Source: Ascaphus truei
Taxonomy: Eukaryota > Chordata > Amphibia > Anura > Ascaphidae
Direction: 5' to 3'
NCBI GenBank assembly: GCA_036426205.1
Contig: CM071570.1
Coordinates: 70,591,426 to 70,655,425 of the forward strand
DNA: 64,000 nt
Below, piece by piece: positions 43,874 to 54,960 of this stretch. The stretch's first letter is position 1; the number at the start of each line of letters is the position of its first letter. A program made the translations under genes and the position numbers. The notes beneath the pieces are model-generated. The model worked only from the letters and a program-made list of their open reading frames with translations. It had not been told where the DNA came from and did not search any database.

Positions 43874-45047
43874 TTTCCTCTTTGTGCAGAGATTGGCAAA
43901 CCCCTTTTTTTATACAAATTTGTAAAAGTTCATTCTTGCAGGAGAACCTAATTTTCCAGTGGATTAAAATGTTGCTAAAAAGTTAGTCTATTGGAATTGA
44001 CACTTTTTTTTCTCCATATGATAAAAAGGTTTTTGGAAAAAAATTAAATCATGGGCATATCTACTAAGTTGTACAATGGCACAAGATAGATTTTAGTCAA
44101 AGTATATGGTCGGAGCGGTGTCTTTCATTTGAAAACCATGGCCATGAGGGTTAGACTCAATTGAGAGATGATGTTGAGATGATGAGAGATGATGTTGTGG
44201 TTCTGGCTTCATGTTGGTTATCCTGGTCAACATATTTGATTTTTTTTTTTATTCTCCTGCATTTTTGGGGAGTTATGTGGTTTAGCTCCAGGGGACACTG
44301 TGGATTAAAAAAATGTAGAAAATAAAGGCATCTCCATCCCTAATGAAACTTTCCAGTTGAAATATTACTTATTTTACCACAGGGCCACCTTCATTTGTAC
44401 TAATTTGTTTGAATCTTTTCGAATACTTCTGCGTCGCTTTTGCATTTTTTGTGTGTCCAAGGGTCCTTAAGCATAACCCTTTTGCTGCCAGAGGAGATTG
44501 CAACCTATACTTAATCCAGCATGAAACCAAAATTTGTAAATTATTGGAGATGTATTGCTAAAGTTCATGGATCTGACTGTTGAGTATTAAGAGGTTAAAA
44601 TTAACACAAACATTTTGTTAATAGGTCCCTGTTTTTAAGGGTACCATGTACAATAATTTATTTTAAATAAGGGTCAGTCAAACAAAGAATGACTTCGTGT
44701 AGAGAATTAAAACTTGGCTGACAGTAGCTAAAGTAGGTAATTAATGACAAATCTGGAACAATCAGCATACAGTAGTGCTTTGAATTCCTGTGAACACACT
44801 TTACTTACAGGCACAGAAGTTAGGGCTTAGTGCCAGTCCTTGCTTTTTAAAGAATACATTGTATGGTTTAATTACTTTAAACATTTGAAATGAAGAATTT
44901 AAGCCTAGTATTACTGTGTAAAAATATCAAAATCGCAAGTGCTATTAATTAAACAAATGGAACAGGTAATAGTAATAAAAAATATCACCATATAACTGAA
45001 TGCCAAAATCAAGAATTCTAATGGCTGATCTTAAATTGTTCAGTAGT
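43874..45047. other. No gene seen
   Basis: AT-rich sequence. A short GATGATGTTGAGATGATGAG repeat lies at about 44170-44200. No coding motif. Confidence 0.5.
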
Positions 45048-45081
45048 TAGTGAATCCTGTCTCTGCGGACAGGATTCACTA
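45048..45081. repeat. Perfect 14-bp inverted repeat
   Basis: TAGTGAATCCTGTC, loop TCTGCG, GACAGGATTCACTA. No T-run follows, so it is not a terminator-like signal; it is probably the remains of a small foldback element. Confidence 0.8.
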
Positions 45082-46101
45082 GCATGTTTCCAGGCCAGAG
45101 AAAACTCACAAGTTCCTCTACTATAGATCAATAAAGATAACTTCACAAGTAAACAAGCACACAAAAACAGGATTGAGTCAAATAAAATACACATTTAATG
45201 CATAAGTGCGTTCTTTAGTAGGGGTGTGTAACATATAGTGAAGGACCATAAAGTACCTTATGGTATAGCACTGCTAGTAAATAGTAAGAGTGGGCACTTT
45301 CACTGGTACTGGGGTTCTAAATTTTTTTGGTGTTTTGGTCCTAAAAAATATATATTTTTTGAATAATAATTTAGGAAAACAATTCTTCAATAACATCATA
45401 ATGCATGGACAAATGCTAAAAAAAAATAAAAAAAATAAGTATAAAATCATAAACACCATTTAGGAAACTACAGTCCAATAACTGAAACACTTAAAATAAA
45501 TAAAAAAGATATGTTGAGACAAACCCCAAGTTTTCAAATCCCCTGGTGCCAGTGTTAAATATTCTGTTAGAGTGAACACTGGAAGGTAAACAGCTTCAAT
45601 GGCATGCAGCCATTGGTGCTGTGGTTTACTAGTACAGGGGGCACAGTAGCATTGGTTAGCTGTGCTCACATACCCCCCATTCAGAATAATCACTGTCTCT
45701 CTGTCGATTGGCCCACTGACAACCACCTCCTTCATCAATACGTTACCGGGACCCAGGTAATGGCTTGAATCCTGGGCCCCAGTTATCAGTATCCTGCCCT
45801 TCATGCTAAGACCATTGTGCTCACTGGTACAATTACCACCCTGTCAGCCAATACTCCTCACCCTTCCCCACTCAACACTTTGCAAGTGCTTAGCACATTC
45901 TCTGTTCACACTATCTGCATGATGTCCAGCAAGCTTCAAGCATGAGAGCACAATGCTGCCAGTGGTTTCCTTCCAATTATACGTGCTCATATAGCCATCT
46001 ACCAGGAAGGTGAAGATACTAGTCTTTCTTATTTATTATCCTAGTTTTGGGTAAGCTAGACAATAGTAACACTAAGTCACCCTAAATTATTATATCAGCA
46101 A
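45082..46101. other. No gene seen
   Basis: AT-rich sequence. GTAAGAGTGGGCACTTTCAC at about 45286 recurs as GTAAGAGTGGGCAATTTCAC at about 46841, each followed by a GGTTCTAAA and A/T-run segment, so a diverged repeat flanks the DNA element between them. The frame at 45460-45804 has no recognisable domain. Confidence 0.45.
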
Positions 46102-46106
46102 ATATA

Positions 46107-46825
46107 GGCTCCGATACATGAAACTGTGTTAACTTAAAAATGTGATATTATAGCCCCCAAATAGCCCCCAAAAGTGCGTTATTTTTATAGTGCAATACAT
46201 CAACGTTGCAATGCCAAAAATATCACACTATTTTATTGCAACGTTATGCAAATATTGGTCTCCGGTTAAAAAAAAAAAGAATACTGCATTTTTTGGTATT
46301 ATTATGTCATACATCAAGTTCCGATATTTATCGAAACAGGGTTAACACTAGAAATAACACATTTTTTAATCACCTACTCCAGGTTGACGTTAGCCCAATA
46401 TTTCCTATGTATATAATGGCAAATAAATTGGAAATTATATACATAGGCAATGTAAGCTAAACCAGCATGAAATAGGAAATAAAATATAACTTTTGATATC
46501 TAATAGTAAATATTAACTCAGTTGCCAAAGTAGAAAACTAGTCATGGAAACCATGACAAGCTGACCACAAATGGCTAAAAAGGGGTTAATACCAACATAA
46601 AACTACACTTGTCACCTTAGGACATTATGTTACTTTGTCACCATTTTAACGTCAATGTGATATTTATCGCAACAAATAATGCAAAGTTTCATAGCACATC
46701 ATGCGTTTTTCCTCATGGTTGAATTATTGATATATACCTTCTTATTTTTGCTTTATTAACGCGCATTAATTTTTTTATGGAATGTATAATAACACAATTT
46801 TAATGGAGCTTGATGTATCCGGGCC
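46107..46825. mobile_element. DNA-transposon-like element (non-autonomous)
   Basis: The left end GGCTCCGATACATGAAACT and the right end (complement) GGCCCGGATACATCAAGCTC are imperfect inverted repeats with ATA next to both. The interior is AT-rich, with GATAT/ATATC words and a second CATACATCAAGTTCCGAT motif at about 46307. No transposase. Confidence 0.5.
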
Positions 46826-46939
46826 ATAGTATTCGTGCTTGTAAGAGTGGGCAATTTCACTAGTGTTTTGGTTCTAAAAAAAAATTTTTTTTTTTGTTTT
46901 GAACAGGGTTCTGGTTTTAAAGAAATTTAGTGGGAAGGC

Positions 46940-46983
46940 ATCACATGGTACATCCACCAATCGGATTGGATGTACCATGTGAT
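46940..46983. repeat. 44-bp palindrome
   Basis: ATCACATGGTACATCC and GGATGTACCATGTGAT are perfect 16-bp arms, and the 12-base loop ACCAATCGGATT is itself largely self-complementary. A related CACATGGTACTGTACATCC follows at about 47035. Confidence 0.85.
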
Positions 46984-47980
46984 TCCATTAAGTTTGGAAC
47001 AGAAGTAATTATCTGCCAATCTTGATGCCTGGACACATGGTACTGTACATCCACCAATCTGATTTCCATTGAGGGCATAAATAACCATAGTGACAAAATA
47101 TAGGGTTATTTACTACTATTTATTTTAATGTATTAAAATGTCAATTTTATTTTATTGAGTAATTTTGTATTTATTCCAACACAAATGGGCAAAAGCACTA
47201 TTTGGCATATTTGGCTACTAGGGTATTTTCCCATTTGTATATGTGGTGATGGGAGTAGAGGGGGTCATTAGGGTTTCCTGGTTGGCATCGCAGGGGGGTG
47301 GGGAGGGGGGGTTAACACCATAATTTCCACTAAGGTAATTAAGGGGTTACTGGCCAGTAGCTATTTTTTTATTTTATGTTGGTGCCACGGAAGAGGACAG
47401 GGAGAGCCTTTGTGCTGGCAGGGGAAAGTAGTATTTTTATTTACCATAGGGTTGTTGGCTATTGCTTTATTTTTAATGGACAAATGCGCTGAATATGTTG
47501 GGGGTGGGGGGTTTGGGGGTAGAGGGAGTGGGTAGAAGGGTGGCCATTGCTTGAGGGCATAGATAACCACAATGACAACCACTGGATTAAATGTCTAGTA
47601 TATATTTTTTATAGTAATTATTTTTGGCATTTTATATTAATGTTACTGTATTGTTTATTTGAATGGCCAAAAGCGCAAATATCCATATTTGGCTAATAGC
47701 ACTTATCCCCATTCCTCTGTGGTGGTAGGGGTGTTAAGGGGGGAGTTAACCCAGGGTGGGTGGTTAGGCCTGGTGGTGGGGTTAACCCTTTTATTATCTT
47801 TGTGGTTGTAACCGCTAAGGTAAGGGAGGGGTTAATCTCTCCCGGAAGGCCTAAGAAGCCACCCTAAGTAAACTATAACCTTCATCCAACCCCTCTTCGA
47901 CCAACAATCCAGTTAGTAGCAGTTAACCACTAACGTTATCTTGCCCTGTTTTTATTTTAATTTAAATGACATTTTATTGA
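46984..47980. repeat. Diverged palindrome-family sequence
   Basis: Two stretches (47215-47350 and 47690-47840) have the GGGGTTAACCC...TTATTATCTTTGTGGTTGTA, CCGCTAAGGTAA and GGGGTTA words that characterise the repeats at 2327 and 24226. No coding potential. Confidence 0.5.
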
Positions 47981-47994
47981 AGCACGTGGTCTAT

Positions 47995-48220
47995 GGACCT
48001 GAACTGCAATCATTTCATGCCCGGGGACCACTTGCTTCCGGAGGTACAGGTCCCAGTATGGGGTGCAGGTATCTTCTGCAAGTTTAATTGTCCCGTGTCA
48101 TGTGACCGGGACCTTTGAACTTGCAGAAGATACTGGCACCTCAAACGGAGGCCTGTACCTGGGGAAGCAGGGAGTCCCGGACCTGGAATTAATGTGGTTC
48201 AGCTCTGGAGACTCCCTGCT
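47995..48220. repeat. Large palindrome related to 22178-22460
   Basis: GACCTGAACTGCAATCATTT and CCCGGGGACCAC on the left face GAGTCCCGGACCTGGAATTA and GGTTCAGCTCTGG on the right. GGTATCTTCTGCAAGTTTAA pairs with the TTGAACTTGCAGAAGATACT block. The centre holds CCCGTGTCATGTGACCGGG. Shared words (CTGCTTCC, TACAGG, TGTGACCG) tie it to the palindrome at 22.2 kb. Confidence 0.75.
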
Positions 48221-48264
48221 TCAATACTACAGTATGTTATTAAAATTAAAACCGGGGCGACTGC

Positions 48265-48461
48265 ATGTAAGAGCTGTGCAGGGAGATACAGCTCTCTCTC
48301 TGCGTAGCTCGTAAAAACTGGAGGGAAATCACATGGTAGGATCTCTGAAAAAGCAAGTGCAAACTCGATCGGTATGGCATTTTTGTACCAAACGGTATCT
48401 ACTGAGCGAAAATCTTACTGAATACCTTTTTTAAACAAATTTCATACCATGAGGTACCAGT
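48265..48461. repeat. 197-bp direct repeat flanking a PLE (left copy)
   Basis: Identical to 50788-50984 except at two positions (GTAAAAACTGG/GTAAACACTGG and TTAAAC/TTACAC). The sequence itself resembles the palindrome family (CTCGATCGGTATGGC, CTTACTGAATACC), not PLE. Confidence 0.95.
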
Positions 48462-48465
48462 CTAG

Positions 48466-49812
48466 TCTATCAGTTTCATATTGAAACATAATTATTTTCT
48501 GTTTCTCTCCACTTTCTACCTACAGGTTTGCGGAACTGCAATGGGTACTAGGTTTGCCCCCAGCTTCGCAAACCTGTACGTGGGAAGGTGGGAGTCTCAG
48601 TTTATCATGCCCGACCAACCATACCACAGGAATGTCGTTGTGTGGAGACGCTACATAGACGACATCCTGTGTGTGTGGGATGGTGATTACGATTCAGCAA
48701 GTGCATTTGTAGCCAACCTTAATAGGAATGACTACAACCTTGAGTTCACACACAAGGTGGATGCCACCCAGATAGATTTTTTGGACTTAAGATTAACTTC
48801 CAAAATGGATGGCACCGTGGAGACTGAGACCTTCTTTAAGGAGGTGGATACCAGCAATGTGCTGATGGCGAATAGTAATCACAAAAAGACATGGATAAAC
48901 AACATACCAGGGGGGCAATTTGTGAGACTCAGACGTAACTGTAGTAGTTTAGAGGTTTTCAACCAACAGGCTAACAAATTATTTTGGAGATTTAGAGAGA
49001 GGGGATATCCTAAGGAACTTCTAGAAAGAGAGATCATAAGGGTACGTAATATGGATCGTAAGGATATGTTAGTTCAAAATAGATCCACGATTAAAAATAA
49101 AGAAGGTCAAAACACAAAAAAGGACACTCTTAATGTGGCTTTCATTACAGACTTTAATTCGGTTCATAGAGACATTGAAAAGGTTTTTAACAAACACTGG
49201 GGTATATTGTGCAATGATCCCATTTTGGGATCACATCTTGACGTTAAACCACGGTTTATTTACAGGAGAGCAAAAAATATCAAAAACTTGTTAGCTCCTA
49301 GTGATGTTTTTATAAGTAAGAGCAATACTACATCGAAAAAGAACTGGCTAGGGCCTAAACCAAAAGGCAACTATATCTGTGGTAATTGCACGATTTGTAA
49401 ATACCAACATCCTGACAAATACACTTTTTATTCACAAGTAACGAAGGAAGTTTTTAATATTGATGACTTTATTCTATGTACCTCTACACATATTGTATAC
49501 CTATTGGAATGTGCGTGTGGGTATCAATATGTAGGCAGAACCAAACGCAGCCTTAAAGTTCGGATTCAGGAACATGTCAGAAATATTAAAAATGGTTTTG
49601 AAAAACATAGTGTATCTAGACACTTCCTGATACACCATAATAAAGATCCGTCAAGTCTCACTTTTAAGGGGATTCAGTTGCTTCCTATAAATAGAAGAGG
49701 AGGGGACAGAGTTAAAACATTGTCTTCTAAAGAGACATATTGGATACATAAGTTAGATACTATGTCCCCTAAGGGGTTAAATGAGGATGTGGATATTTGG
49801 GCACTTTATTGA
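48466..49812 (+). CDS. PLE reverse transcriptase and GIY-YIG endonuclease, 5'-truncated, open
   Basis: An uninterrupted frame of about 448 codons, counted from 48466; an in-frame TAG precedes it at 48463. Numbered from 48481, residues 17-33 carry CGTAMGTRFAPSFANL (RT motif B of PLEs), 58-61 are the catalytic YIDD, and 98-105 are IDFLDLRL. A linker follows (PRFIYRRAKNIKNLL near 258-271), a Cys finger C300-x2-C303-x2-C306, and the endonuclease: VYLLEC at 339-344, YVGRT at 350-354, R361 and E364. The N-terminal fingers and RT motif A are missing, so the protein would be inactive despite the clean frame. It ends GLNEDVDIWALY. The absence of stops points to a recent insertion. No start codon of its own is expected. 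Confidence 0.9.
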   Translation, partial: SISFILKHNYFLFLSTFYLQVCGTAMGTRFAPSFANLYVGRWESQFIMPDQPYHRNVVVWRRYIDDILCVWDGDYDSASAFVANLNRNDYNLEFTHKVDATQIDFLDLRLTSKMDGTVETETFFKEVDTSNVLMANSNHKKTWINNIPGGQFVRLRRNCSSLEVFNQQANKLFWRFRERGYPKELLEREIIRVRNMDRKDMLVQNRSTIKNKEGQNTKKDTLNVAFITDFNSVHRDIEKVFNKHWGILCNDPILGSHLDVKPRFIYRRAKNIKNLLAPSDVFISKSNTTSKKNWLGPKPKGNYICGNCTICKYQHPDKYTFYSQVTKEVFNIDDFILCTSTHIVYLLECACGYQYVGRTKRSLKVRIQEHVRNIKNGFEKHSVSRHFLIHHNKDPSSLTFKGIQLLPINRRGGDRVKTLSSKETYWIHKLDTMSPKGLNEDVDIWALY

Positions 49813-50207
49813 ATCTTTAGCTCACCACCCCTCTGTACCTAGGGGATGTATCATTTATCTCTGTATCTCTGTTTTCCTTTCTTTATCCTACTCTTTTTTC
49901 TAGTTACATCTTTTTATGCAAGTAATGATGGTGTCTATTTTAAGTCGACTAATATTGTGTTTCTTTTATTCCAGCATGTTTTTAATTATTTATGCTAGAT
50001 TTTGTCTATATGTAAGTTTATATTAAATAGGTATTGTTTTGTTTTTGTTTTCTTGTTAATAAAGTTGTTGTTTTAAAAGTAAACTACACATCTTCCCTAT
50101 CACGCAGACCATTACCTATTATAGATGATTGGTCTATCCCTAATTGGTTGACCAATAAGGTATCTATGTGAGGTATTTAAGACCTCTGGGTAATGGCCTA
50201 ATTATTC

Positions 50208-50240
50208 CCTGAAGAAGTAGTTAATTCTACGAAACTAGTT
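50208..50240 (+). other. Hairpin motif (copy 7), in a PLE 3' region
   Basis: CCCTGAAGAA, GTAG, TTAATT, CTAC, GAAACTAGTTGG. It lies 396 bases after the PLE stop. The stem is perfect. Confidence 0.7.
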
Positions 50241-50787
50241 GGATGTAACACTCTATTGCCTTATATCTGCTTACATTGGCCTTTGTCTATGTGTTGGCCT
50301 GTCCTGTTTTTATTTCATCCTGTGTGCTGTTTTGGACAATTGTGAGAGACTCTGTAAGACTGTTCAAACTTCCCTATTGAATCCACCACTGCTGTGAAGA
50401 CAGCAGCAAGCTGCGTTTTAACCTCTCTGCAGAGGATACACCTGCCAAGGTACAGGAGCAGCTTCATATCGGCTAGGAAGCAGGAGCGATTTCACCGAGC
50501 CCCAATACCAGCTGCTGAACCTGGCTGCATGAAGGGAAATCCCCTTGGGAGTGAAAAGACTGACGTCCTGCCCCAGAATCAACTGAGCTGCAGCAGCAGA
50601 GGGAAGCAAGCACCTGAATCTACAGTTAACAGCCGAGTGGTAAACAGTGTGATACACACTACATGCCTTTTACCAACCTTTTTTATGTACGCAGATATAT
50701 TACCCCCTTTTTAAATCTATAATATATTGTTGAATTTGCTTCACTATTTGGCGTTGTGCGCTGTTTTCTTTTGTTTCCCTTCTCTTA

Positions 50788-50984
50788 ATGTAAGAGCTGT
50801 GCAGGGAGATACAGCTCTCTCTCTGCGTAGCTCGTAAACACTGGAGGGAAATCACATGGTAGGATCTCTGAAAAAGCAAGTGCAAACTCGATCGGTATGG
50901 CATTTTTGTACCAAACGGTATCTACTGAGCGAAAATCTTACTGAATACCTTTTTTACACAAATTTCATACCATGAGGTACCAGT
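50788..50984. repeat. 197-bp direct repeat flanking a PLE (right copy)
   Basis: Partner of 48265-48461. It runs on into ATGCCACACCGATCGATATGG, which is partly complementary to CTCGATCGGTATGGCAT inside the repeat, so the host sequence is itself a foldback that the PLE interrupted. Confidence 0.95.
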
Positions 50985-51560
50985 ATGCCACACCGATCGA
51001 TATGGTAGTGATTTTATCAAAGCCACCTAAATTGGCCCTTAAGGCTACGGCCCCAGTGGTCATGGCTGCACATGCGCTGGAGCATCTGGCGGCAGGAAAT
51101 CTGACGGAGGGGGGGATGAGGGGAGTGGCTGGGGCTTCAGCCATGACGTCACATGGCTGGTTCGCCCTCATTGGCTGAACCGCCGCCGTGGCGTGGAAAA
51201 TGCTCGGCCGCCGCGCCAAAAGACAAAAAAGTTTTCAACACCACGTGGTGTTTGATGGGGCAAACCAATGGAATAGGCGTTCACTAAAAGAGAGTGGCAC
51301 AGATACCAGACACCATTTTAGGTTGATAAAGGGCCATGACGGTCTGAAATTTCGCTGTTTTCATTGTTTCCTGCTGATGTCTACAGTAACAGTGAGTTTT
51401 TAAAGTTCAATTGAGTGCTGTGTAAATTTGGATTAAAAATAATTTTTCAACACCACTATCACTATTCAATAGTGAGGAGGGTATACGTTTAGATATCATC
51501 ATGGTCACCTTCCTGATTATCCATGTCATGATCATCATCGCTTAATATGAAAAGCTCATC
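50985..51560. other. No gene seen
   Basis: A TTAAGGCTACGGCCCCAGTG end at about 51040 looks like a MITE terminus, but no inverted partner is found. GC-rich words with CpG follow (CGGCCGCCGCGCC), then AT-rich sequence. Confidence 0.4.
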
Positions 51561-51564
51561 CCTG

Positions 51565-52132
51565 CTGAAACTGGAATTTTAATTCAATTGTTCTTGTTTT
51601 GCACCATCTTCATCAAAGAGGATGTAGTCTATTTTATTGATTACCAACTTCTCCACATTTTTGGGCAAGAGCCTCCTGCAAAACTCACTAACAATACTAC
51701 CAGCAATGCAATATATTAATTTAGAGTAGAATTCAAAGTGGACAGCTTAAATGGTGCAAAGAAAAGAGGTTTGAACAGAGTCCTTTTTTCACACCAGTAT
51801 GTATAAGGATTTTTATCTTTAAACTAGTTCCCCACCATACTGGAAGCTGAGTAGGCTTCAGAAGCACCAGAACTATCTTCTGCCTTTTCCTCAAAGCCTG
51901 ACCAGATGTTGTCTGATCTCACAATGTCACTACTTTTTAAATACTCCTTAATATATATAAAACTGTCTTTCGACAATAAATCCTTTACTTTACAATTGAA
52001 CAAAAGTTGTATAACCAAAAATAATTGAAAAAAACGGCAAATTGAGTGTAGCTTGAAAGATGACATAAAATGTGAAATAAATGTTTCTTGCAGTACTGAG
52101 TATCCATCGTGTAAACAAAATAAAAGTAACAA
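51565..52132 (-). pseudogene. hAT transposase C-terminal relic
   Basis: The minus strand encodes SSDIVRSDNIWSGFEE, then after stops KNPYTYWCEKRTLFKPLFF and AGSIVSEFCRRLLPKNVEKL with VINKIDYILF. The 'P..YW....L.PL' and 'AG.IVS..R..LLPENVEKL.F' patterns are those of the hAT dimerisation region. Several stops and frameshifts are present and the catalytic domain is not recognisable. Confidence 0.55.
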
Positions 52133-52593
52133 TGTTACCCAAAAAATTATATCAGTAAATGTAGTACACGAAGGGGTTGAATTAGAGCAACTAAGTTGAC
52201 ATTACCTAAATAGTAAACAAACGTTAGCTTCGCTGAGTTTAACAGATCCACAAAACGAAATATTTGCAAAAACATTGGGTTAGCCAGTTAACATTTGGAT
52301 AAAAAAAATTTGGTGCTAGCTGCCAGTAACGAAGCCTGATGTTAGCCATATTCTGAGAAAGATGCCATGCATATACTGCAATGCAATATATACCTGCCTC
52401 CTGCCCTCCCATTTTTTTTTTATTAATTAGCCACTTGGAAGCAATAGTGGCCATGCATAATGCATGCCTTCATGGCCACTACGGATTCCATGGTGTTAAT
52501 ACATATATCTTTTTGGTGAAATAATTTCGCCTGGCCTAGAGTAATCACTTTGGCATCATAAATTGCTAAAGCAATACAGGAAGCCAAAGTGAC
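52133..52593. other. No gene seen
   Basis: AT-rich sequence. The minus-strand frames here (52239-52650) show no domain. Confidence 0.5.
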
Positions 52594-52960
52594 TGTCACG
52601 ATCAGGGTTAATCGGACATCCAAGGACCTATGAATCGCCAGACAGACCACAAAGGTTAAACAAACCAGAGTTTATTTAACTGGTGCAATCAGCAAAAACA
52701 CACAGTACATAAAAGCACAACGATATGTTACTGGCACAAGGGGACAATGGGGAACACCTAATCTCACTAGGTGGAAGATGCTGCCATAGCTGGCTTATCG
52801 CATGTGATCTTCTTAGTATCAGAACAAAATCTGTTTCTTTTGAGCGAGTCTTGAAAAAGACTTAGGCTTAGCGCGCGCGGCAGTTTTAGTTGGCTGAGGT
52901 TAGTCAGCCATTCTATAATGGTCCAGCGCGCGCGCACGGCAGGGAGCGTAGAACCGGCCG
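52594..52960 (-). mobile_element. LTR-like sequence (minus strand)
   Basis: Read on the minus strand, it contains AATAAACTCTGGTTTGTTTA followed by TGTCTGGCG and ends ACCCTGATCGTGACA, a typical gypsy-type LTR 3' end. The 5' end is tentatively TGTCGGCCGG at 52960. GCGCGCG tracts lie inside. No target duplication was found. Confidence 0.45.
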
Positions 52961-53039
52961 ACAGGGGGGATCTTAGAGAAAATAAAGAATCTGCGCCGCT
53001 ACCGCCGCTGAAATGTATGTATATGTGTGTATATGTGAG

Positions 53040-53075
53040 TATGTATGTATGTATGTATCTATGTGTGTGTGTGTG
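53040..53075. repeat. (GTAT)n/(GT)n microsatellite
   Basis: ATGTATGTATGTATCTATGT passes into a GTGTGT run. Confidence 0.85.
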
Positions 53076-53145
53076 TCTGTATGTACAATGTTCTTAAAAA
53101 AATATTAAAGTATTCATTCATTTATTTATTTCAAAACGTATTTAA

Positions 53146-53150
53146 ACACA

Positions 53151-53248
<98 letters not shown>

Positions 53249-53278
53249 ACATACACACACGTATACATACACACACAT
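53146..53278. repeat. (CA)n microsatellite
   Basis: About 45 uninterrupted CA units, then CATACACA variants. The frames across it on both strands are repeat by-products. Confidence 0.97.
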
Positions 53279-53299
53279 ACAGTACCTCACTCGCGCACA

Positions 53300-54250
53300 G
53301 TATACACACAAAAAGTGTGCGACATATGCACACGCGTTCACACAGGCATGCGCGCGCGGACGGCCGCACACGCTATAGAACGACCTTAACACAGGCTCAT
53401 GCCAAGACAGGGAAAAACACAGTCTTTACAAAAGACTGTATGCATGCAGTTAACCTGATCACACAGGACACAGGTCTGAGAACACAGACTCAGGGATACA
53501 GAGACCCCCAGAGACCCGGGACAAAGGGACAGTTATACCCTTTACCAATTAGCAGGGTGCATAGGGGTCTGGGGGACTGCAAAGAAAATATGCACACAGC
53601 CACCTACTGTAGTTTCTTGCACACAAAATAGACTATTGGATGACTTGGTGGTAACGAGGCAGGAATATGGCTTCCAGGGGACATGTCCGAACCTGTGCAG
53701 CAATATACTACCTGGGGACACGGGGGAACTGTAGGGAAATACATTAAGCACATGGGGAACACATTACAAGAATAGTGAACATATTTAAGGCATGGAACTG
53801 CAGGGCCTTCTGGGGGCACACTGGGCAAATGTGGGTGCCAAAGGGCAAGTCTGGGAAAACAACCAGAGCAGTGCTACAAAGTGATTAAAATGTGTTTTTC
53901 TCATGTGCCTTAGCAACTTTCTCATACATAGTGAAAAAGTCTATCCCCTAGCCATCACAGTGGCCCAGTTCAGAACCCCGGACAAGACCGTAAAAAAATG
54001 CGTTGTCCTGTGTTAACTTTAACGGACTGCTGTAGCAAATGAGCTGTGGAACAAATCAATGCATATCATTAGCACTAATGTCCGTTAAAGCTAACGGCAG
54101 GCTCTCTTAGCCTTAAGACAGGCCTTAACGCTGCATTATTGAGCTTTAAAGATCCTCATTTGCACTTAAGGAGATGTTGACGTAAGTAATTGTCTCATTA
54201 AGTCACCAACAGAGCTCTGCGGATCTTCCCCAAGTAGCCTTATTCTACTG
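53300..54250. other. No gene seen
   Basis: A CpG- and GCGC-containing stretch near 53345 is followed by unrecognised sequence. CAGAGACCCCCAGAGACC at about 53500 is a short local duplication. TGTCCGTTAAAGCTAACGGC-like words near 54080 form a small hairpin. Confidence 0.4.
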
Positions 54251-54252
54251 TA

Positions 54253-54960
54253 TGTAACACCCTTCCCCCGCCACCCCCCCCCTTACGGGAGATCTGCATG
54301 CTACGTGTACTCTGGTGCTGTTAGCTCACCTGATGTAGGCCAGGAAGCTGGAGTCTCCGTGGTGCTATGGGGAATAGTAACGGGACATAACGGTTCTTAC
54401 TCGGTTCAGCGCCTCCATTCTATAGGGTAGATGGCGGAGGAAGATAGTATCCCCTCTGCAGGAACCCCCTTTTCCAGTAACGACACAGAGCAGTGGAACC
54501 GTTCACCTTTTATTTGGCAGGCCAGGACCCAATTCCATCTCCAGAGAGGTGCTTCTTAAACGGCCATCACATAATATCTTCCCTCGCATCTTGCATCACT
54601 GGCATACCCTGACTAGGCCCCCAAAGGGCTTGAGGACCTTGAGGCTAGTCACTACTCCCTTACCCCTTGATGGGGTAAGGCAGAACCCCGCCTCACTCAC
54701 TGGGGAGCAGGCTATATCATGGAATTGTTCTCTTCAAAATTTGGGTTAGGAGCCTCTTATAAACCTGGGGAGGGGTTAGTGACCCTGCCCAAAACTGGGC
54801 AGGTGTTAGAGGAGGTCATGGTGTCACACCATACTACATGTGACCCCTTACACTCCGTCCCTAGGCATGACGCTCCCAACTGCCATCTAGCCTGCACCTG
54901 GCTATGGCAACAATCTTGCAAGTGTGCCAACGGACTCAAATCCTGGCCATGTGAAAGGGA
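54253..54960 (-). mobile_element. LTR-like sequence, family of 29659-30345
   Basis: On the minus strand a TATAAGAGGC box (about 54755), AATAAAAGGTGAAC (about 54510) and an end GGTGTTACA (54253) are in LTR order. The block GACCCTGCCCAAAACTGGGC and ACTACATGTGACCCC parallels the copy at 30.1 kb. The 5' border is uncertain. Confidence 0.5.

Larger units (their letters stand above)
48462..50787 (+). mobile_element. 5'-truncated Penelope-like element between 197-bp repeats
   Basis: The 2326-bp insert carries the C-terminal two thirds of a PLE protein, a 975-bp 3' region with the hairpin motif at 50208, and a pyrimidine-rich end (TTTTCTTTTGTTTCCCTTCT). Both borders coincide with the ends of the 197-bp direct repeats, which fits a very long target duplication. 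Confidence 0.8.

Noticed and set aside
48500..48532. Possible 3' splice site (pyrimidine tract followed by CTACAG) before the PLE RT motif
   Set aside because: PLEs can have introns, but here the frame is open across the site and the codons before it (HNYFLF...FYLQV) fit the PLE protein, so it is more likely coding.
50394..50714. 106-codon frame after the PLE
   Set aside because: It lies in the PLE 3' region and shows no similarity to known domains.
53126..53392. Cys/Val-rich and Thr/His-rich frames on both strands
   Set aside because: By-products of a (CA)n dinucleotide tract; the same applies to the frame at 23179-23469.
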